Source of the DNA: an uncultured Ruegeria sp.
GTDB taxonomy: Bacteria; Pseudomonadota; Alphaproteobacteria; Rhodobacterales; Rhodobacteraceae
Assembly: GCF_947500045.1 (NCBI RefSeq)
Contig: NZ_CANMQQ010000001.1
Coordinates: 372,001-436,000 of the forward strand
Direction: 5' to 3'
DNA: 64,000 nt
Shown here one piece after another: positions 61,511 through 64,000 of this stretch; within the stretch, counting starts at the first letter, position 1, and every line of letters starts with the position of its first letter. A program made the position numbers and the translations under genes. Below the pieces are notes generated by a model that saw only the letters and a program-made list of their open reading frames with translations, was not told the DNA's origin and searched no databases.

Positions 61511-61926
61511 GCGCGGAGGGCCGGATGGCCGCTGGGGTGCAAACCCGAGAGGAAAGTCCGGACTCCACAAGGCAACGGTGCCGGGTAACGCCCGGGCGGG
61601 GAAACCCGACGGAAAGCGCCACAGAAATCAGACCGCCGCATCTTGTCAAAGGTTCGCCTCTGGCAAAACGCGGTAAGGGTGAAACGGTGGGGTAAGAGCC
61701 CACCGCGCCGCTGGCAACAGTGGCGGCACGGCAAGCCCCACCGGGAGCAATGCCAAATAGGGTCCCCGCGCGGGCCGGTCGGCGTCAGCCGATACCGCCG
61801 CTAAGCCTGTCTTGGCCCAGAGGGACCGGGTTGGCAGCTTGAGCCATGCAGCAATGTATGGCCTAGAGGAATGGTCATCGAAGGGGGAAACCCCGGAACA
61901 AGATCCGGCTTACAGGCCCTCCGCGC
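61511..61926 (+). ncRNA. rnpB: RNase P RNA (type A)
   Basis: P1 stem GCGCGGAGGGCC (61511) pairs with GGCCCTCCGCGC (ends 61926). The P4 hallmark GAGGAAAGTCCGGACTCC is at about 61549-61566, and the CAGAAATCAGACCGCC segment (about 61621) plus the 3' ACAAGATCCGGCTTACAGG are standard. The roughly 416-base length fits alphaproteobacterial RNase P RNA, which cuts the 5' leader of pre-tRNAs. Confidence 0.97.
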
Positions 61927-61934
61927 ATATCCAG

Positions 61935-62267
61935 TTAGCCGCCCGGTGGTGTATAGGCACCGCCTATCGCGGCAGCCTTCTCGGCGACGGCGACAAAATC
62001 CTGTGCCGACCATGCGCGTACGGTTTCAATTTTCGATACTGCGCCGGTGCCCGCAACAGCCATGCCGATCGCCACGGCGTCGGTTCCATCTGGCACCTCG
62101 CTGATAACGACCACATCGTTACCTCCGGTGGTGATGTAAAAGGAAATCAGCTTGCCACCGACCTTCTCCAGCAAGGCGCTGACGGGCCCGGATCGGTCTT
62201 TTGGTTTTGCCAGCATTCCTTTGACGCCTTCATGAGAATAGGATGCATAGGTAATGAAAACAGGCAT
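61935..62267 (-). CDS. GYD domain protein
   Basis: 110 residues. MPVFITYASYSHEGVKGMLAKPKDR, VGGKLISFYITTGGNDVVVISEVPDGTDAVAIGMAVAGTGAVSKIETVRAWSAQDF is the GYD domain (GxxDxVxIxExPD). A small dimeric cytosolic fold with no known function. It ends 8 bases past rnpB, in convergent orientation. Confidence 0.9.
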   Translation of the reverse strand: MPVFITYASYSHEGVKGMLAKPKDRSGPVSALLEKVGGKLISFYITTGGNDVVVISEVPDGTDAVAIGMAVAGTGAVSKIETVRAWSAQDFVAVAEKAAAIGGAYTPPGG

Positions 62268-62638
62268 GAATACCCCCCACTATGTTGGTTTTACCGGAAC
62301 CTTCAGGCTGGCCGGTTCCATGGCCAGGTTGCTTGCTGTGACGCGCGCAATACGGGAACCCCGGGGATGTCCGGGCATTACTAACTATGTGAGTGGTGTA
62401 GGTGGCCGGATAATTGCACCGGTCCGGTATTGCCCATGACTGCAAAGCAGGCTTGTGGGTCGCGGTGACCCTATCACAGACTCGTGAACACGCCAAATGG
62501 CGCGGTGTTGAAGCGGATTCAGGAATTGTTCTTTGAACGCGGCGAATCCGGTTGACTTGGGCGTGCGAGCAGGTAAAAGCGCACGCTCATAAGGATTCAA
62601 CCGAAAGGCCCCTGCCTTTTCGGACGCAGGAGATAACC
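62268..62638. other. 371-base gap before rpmG
   Basis: Several short stems (for example GGGTC-GCGGT-GACCC) but no gene or RNA family that I recognise. Its right end contains a possible rpmG promoter: TTGACT at 62552-62557, 16 bases, TAAAAG at 62574. A hairpin CCGAAAGGC/GCCTTTTCGG (62601-62623) sits just before the rpmG ribosome site. Confidence 0.45.
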
Positions 62639-62806
62639 ATGGCGAAGCCGACGACAATCAAGATCCGTCTGAACTCGACCGCGGGCACGGGCCACTTCTA
62701 CGTGACCAAAAAGAATGCACGCACCATGACCGAGAAAATGACCGTTCGTAAATACGACCCGGTCGTTCGGAAGCATGTCGAGTACAAAGAAGGCAAGATC
62801 AAGTAA
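62639..62806 (+). CDS. rpmG: 50S ribosomal protein L33
   Basis: 55 residues, the normal length. [55 protein letters not shown] is split here as [13 protein letters not shown] and [11 protein letters not shown], the L33 signatures. No zinc cysteines (C-minus form). CAGGAG lies 7 bases upstream of the ATG. Confidence 0.98.
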   Translation: MAKPTTIKIRLNSTAGTGHFYVTKKNARTMTEKMTVRKYDPVVRKHVEYKEGKIK

Positions 62807-62830
62807 TCTGCCCTCTGACTTGAAATTCTG

Positions 62831-62866
62831 AAAAAGGACTCTGCGCGGCGGGGTCCTTTTTTGTTG
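62831..62866 (+). terminator. Rho-independent terminator after rpmG
   Basis: AAAAAGGACTC (62831-62841) pairs with GGGTCCTTTTT (62851-62861) with one G-U, followed by TTGTTG. Confidence 0.8.
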
Positions 62867-63012
62867 TCATTGGACACCGCAAAGCGCGCAGGTGCAAAAC
62901 GGGGGCGTTGCAGGGGCGCATCAGCCCTTTGGGTGTTCTGGATGACAGCGGCTTGCTTTTAAGCACTCCATGCCGCTACGCTTCAGCAACTCTTTCCAAA
63001 ATGTTGACCGCC

Positions 63013-63519
63013 ATGAAAAAAATCTTGTTACCCGCCCTAGCAGTACTGACCTTGTCAGCCTGTGAAGACCCGTTTAACCGCGAAGGCGTCGGTTTCACCG
63101 GGATTGATGGTGAACCGCGCACGGTATCCGACGTAAAAGGTGCCGTCGCGTTTGTACCCTCCGCAACCAACATTCCTGCAGAACTGGCCAAACTGCCTAC
63201 TGTTCAGGTCTCATCGGATAAGACTGAACTTGAAAAAATCGCTGGCGTTGCAATCGACAATGGGGGTCGCACGGATGCGAATGCGGTCCAGCTTGAAGGC
63301 AGCGACACCAACATGTACCTGAGCACCGTCAGCGTAAACGGCAAGTTGTTCGGGGTTCTGCGTACGGAAAATAATAGCACGAAGGTCGACAACTCAATCG
63401 GTTCGACCTTTGGTAACCAAACAGAGCGCTTTACCGGATGTTTGGCGGCTGGCGATGTATATCGTAAAGGTTCGTCGGCCCGCAGCGCTGGTTTTGCGGT
63501 TCCACTGAACTGCCGCTGA
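63013..63519 (+). CDS. Lipoprotein, unknown function
   Basis: 168 residues from the ATG at 63013 (MKKILLPALAVLTLSAC, lipobox C17); an ATG at 63001 is possible. The mature part has no recognised domain but a regular beta-like pattern (TVQVSSDKTELEKIAGVAIDNGG, MYLSTVSVNGKLFGVLRTENN) and two late cysteines (GCLAAGD, LNCR) that could form a disulfide. Likely outer-membrane facing the periplasm. A terminator follows. Confidence 0.72.
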   Translation: MKKILLPALAVLTLSACEDPFNREGVGFTGIDGEPRTVSDVKGAVAFVPSATNIPAELAKLPTVQVSSDKTELEKIAGVAIDNGGRTDANAVQLEGSDTNMYLSTVSVNGKLFGVLRTENNSTKVDNSIGSTFGNQTERFTGCLAAGDVYRKGSSARSAGFAVPLNCR

Positions 63520-63545
63520 TCACAGCTCTGTTTATCTTGGCATAG

Positions 63546-63570
63546 ACCCCCGCCAATATGGTGGGGGTTT
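63546..63570. terminator. Bidirectional terminator between lipoprotein and GNAT genes
   Basis: ACCCCCGCC (63546-63554), loop AATAT, GGTGGGGGT (63560-63568), then TTCC on the plus strand. Nine-pair stem with one G-U; lies between convergent genes. Confidence 0.7.
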
Positions 63571-63583
63571 CCTGTTTCTGCCT

Positions 63584-64000
63584 CTAACCAGCACGCCATT
63601 CGGCAAAACTGATCACCGGCTGCAGCCCGGCACGCGCCATCAGTTTGGCCGACGCGGTATTGAAGGTTGCATATGTGGTGGCCAGGACGTCGCCGCCATC
63701 ACGAAGCAAACGCGTGCGAAGCTCGGTTATCAATGCCATCCCGATACCTTGCCTACGGTGCCCGGCATCCACGCTGATGTGGTGTAGCATCGCGCGTGTT
63801 TCTGCACGGCGAAAGGGTGTCGCTGCACGCCTTTCGTTCTCGTAAATCGCATACCCTAGCAGGGTATGATTGCCCTCATAGCCCAATGCCACAACTTCAG
63901 GCTGACAAAGCCATTCTGACAGATAGGTAACCAGCTCAGCACTCTCAGGTAATGGTGCGTATCGCTGCGGTTGATGCTGAACATGTAGATCATGCACCTG
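63584..64000 (-). CDS. GNAT-family N-acetyltransferase, N-terminus cut by window edge
   Basis: The frame is open to the right edge (codon before GTG-CAT is CAG), so the start lies outside. Visible: VHDLHVQHQPQRYAPLPES, then YAIYENERRAATPFRRAETRAMLHHISVDAGHRRQGIGMALI with the acetyl-CoA loop (RRQGIG), and LMARAGLQPVISFAEW. A soluble acetyltransferase; acceptor unknown. Confidence 0.85.
   Translation of the reverse strand, partial: QVHDLHVQHQPQRYAPLPESAELVTYLSEWLCQPEVVALGYEGNHTLLGYAIYENERRAATPFRRAETRAMLHHISVDAGHRRQGIGMALITELRTRLLRDGGDVLATTYATFNTASAKLMARAGLQPVISFAEWRAG

Overview
The window looks like chromosome from a marine alphaproteobacterium of the Rhodobacteraceae (Roseobacter group). The evidence is fairly GC-rich coding sequence, a type A RNase P RNA of alphaproteobacterial form, a complete beta-hydroxyaspartate cycle cluster (bhcABCD with divergent bhcR), a divergent metF/metR pair, and family-typical small proteins (DUF6455, GYD, CDGSH, DUF4202). 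No phage, plasmid origin or CRISPR array is visible. Species cannot be named from the sequence alone.

Layout. 1-5 kb: a nitroreductase cut by the left edge, an M48 lipoprotein, small conserved proteins, diacylglycerol kinase and rimO. 5-11.6 kb: an AsmA-like protein, then a leftward surface-polysaccharide operon kpsT-kpsE-kdsA-phosphomannomutase. 11.7-18.5 kb: housekeeping and stress genes (uracil-DNA glycosylase family, SseB, YghU-type GST, YHS protein, J-domain protein, metF/metR, inositol monophosphatase). 18.5-24 kb: the bhc glyoxylate-assimilation operon and its IclR regulator. 24-30 kb: a rhomboid protease, small secreted proteins, and a two-component system next to a PepSY Gly/Asn-rich protein and a divergent secreted coiled-coil protein. 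30-33 kb: a degraded accessory patch with an IS5-family transposase remnant, a truncated PIG-L-like reading frame and a GT-B-like gene, ending at tRNA-Gly(TCC). 33-38.9 kb: an ABC exporter, acyl-CoA synthetase, HSL-type hydrolase and an alkaline-phosphatase-fold enzyme. 39-46.5 kb: a dipeptide-type ABC importer operon, glycerate 2-kinase, dtd and a nitroreductase. 46.6-52.1 kb: a leftward envelope-stress-like operon (zinc-ribbon membrane protein, SPFH-GYF protein, DUF2927 lipoprotein, TelA, XpaC and a 29-residue membrane peptide). 52-58 kb: rluB, tadA, a SnoaL-cyclase fusion coupled to an M24 hydrolase and a UPF0173 hydrolase, a ceramidase-family membrane protein and DUF4202. 58-64 kb: gatC-gatA, an excalibur-like lipoprotein, an Amidase_2 enzyme, rnpB, a GYD protein, rpmG, a lipoprotein and a GNAT acetyltransferase cut by the right edge.

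How the genes work together. BhcA, BhcC, BhcB and BhcD together turn two glyoxylate into one oxaloacetate, so the cell can grow on C2 compounds such as glycolate without losing CO2; BhcR next door should sense glyoxylate. KdsA and the mutase supply Kdo and sugar phosphates for the polymer that the Kps exporter handles. MetF makes the methyl donor for methionine, and a near-perfect palindrome between metF and metR is the likely control site. The least understood block is 46.6-52.1 kb. It joins families that Bacillus subtilis keeps in two separate envelope-stress operons (ydjG/ydjI-like and xpaC/yaaN-like), and it is the best candidate here for a poorly described system.
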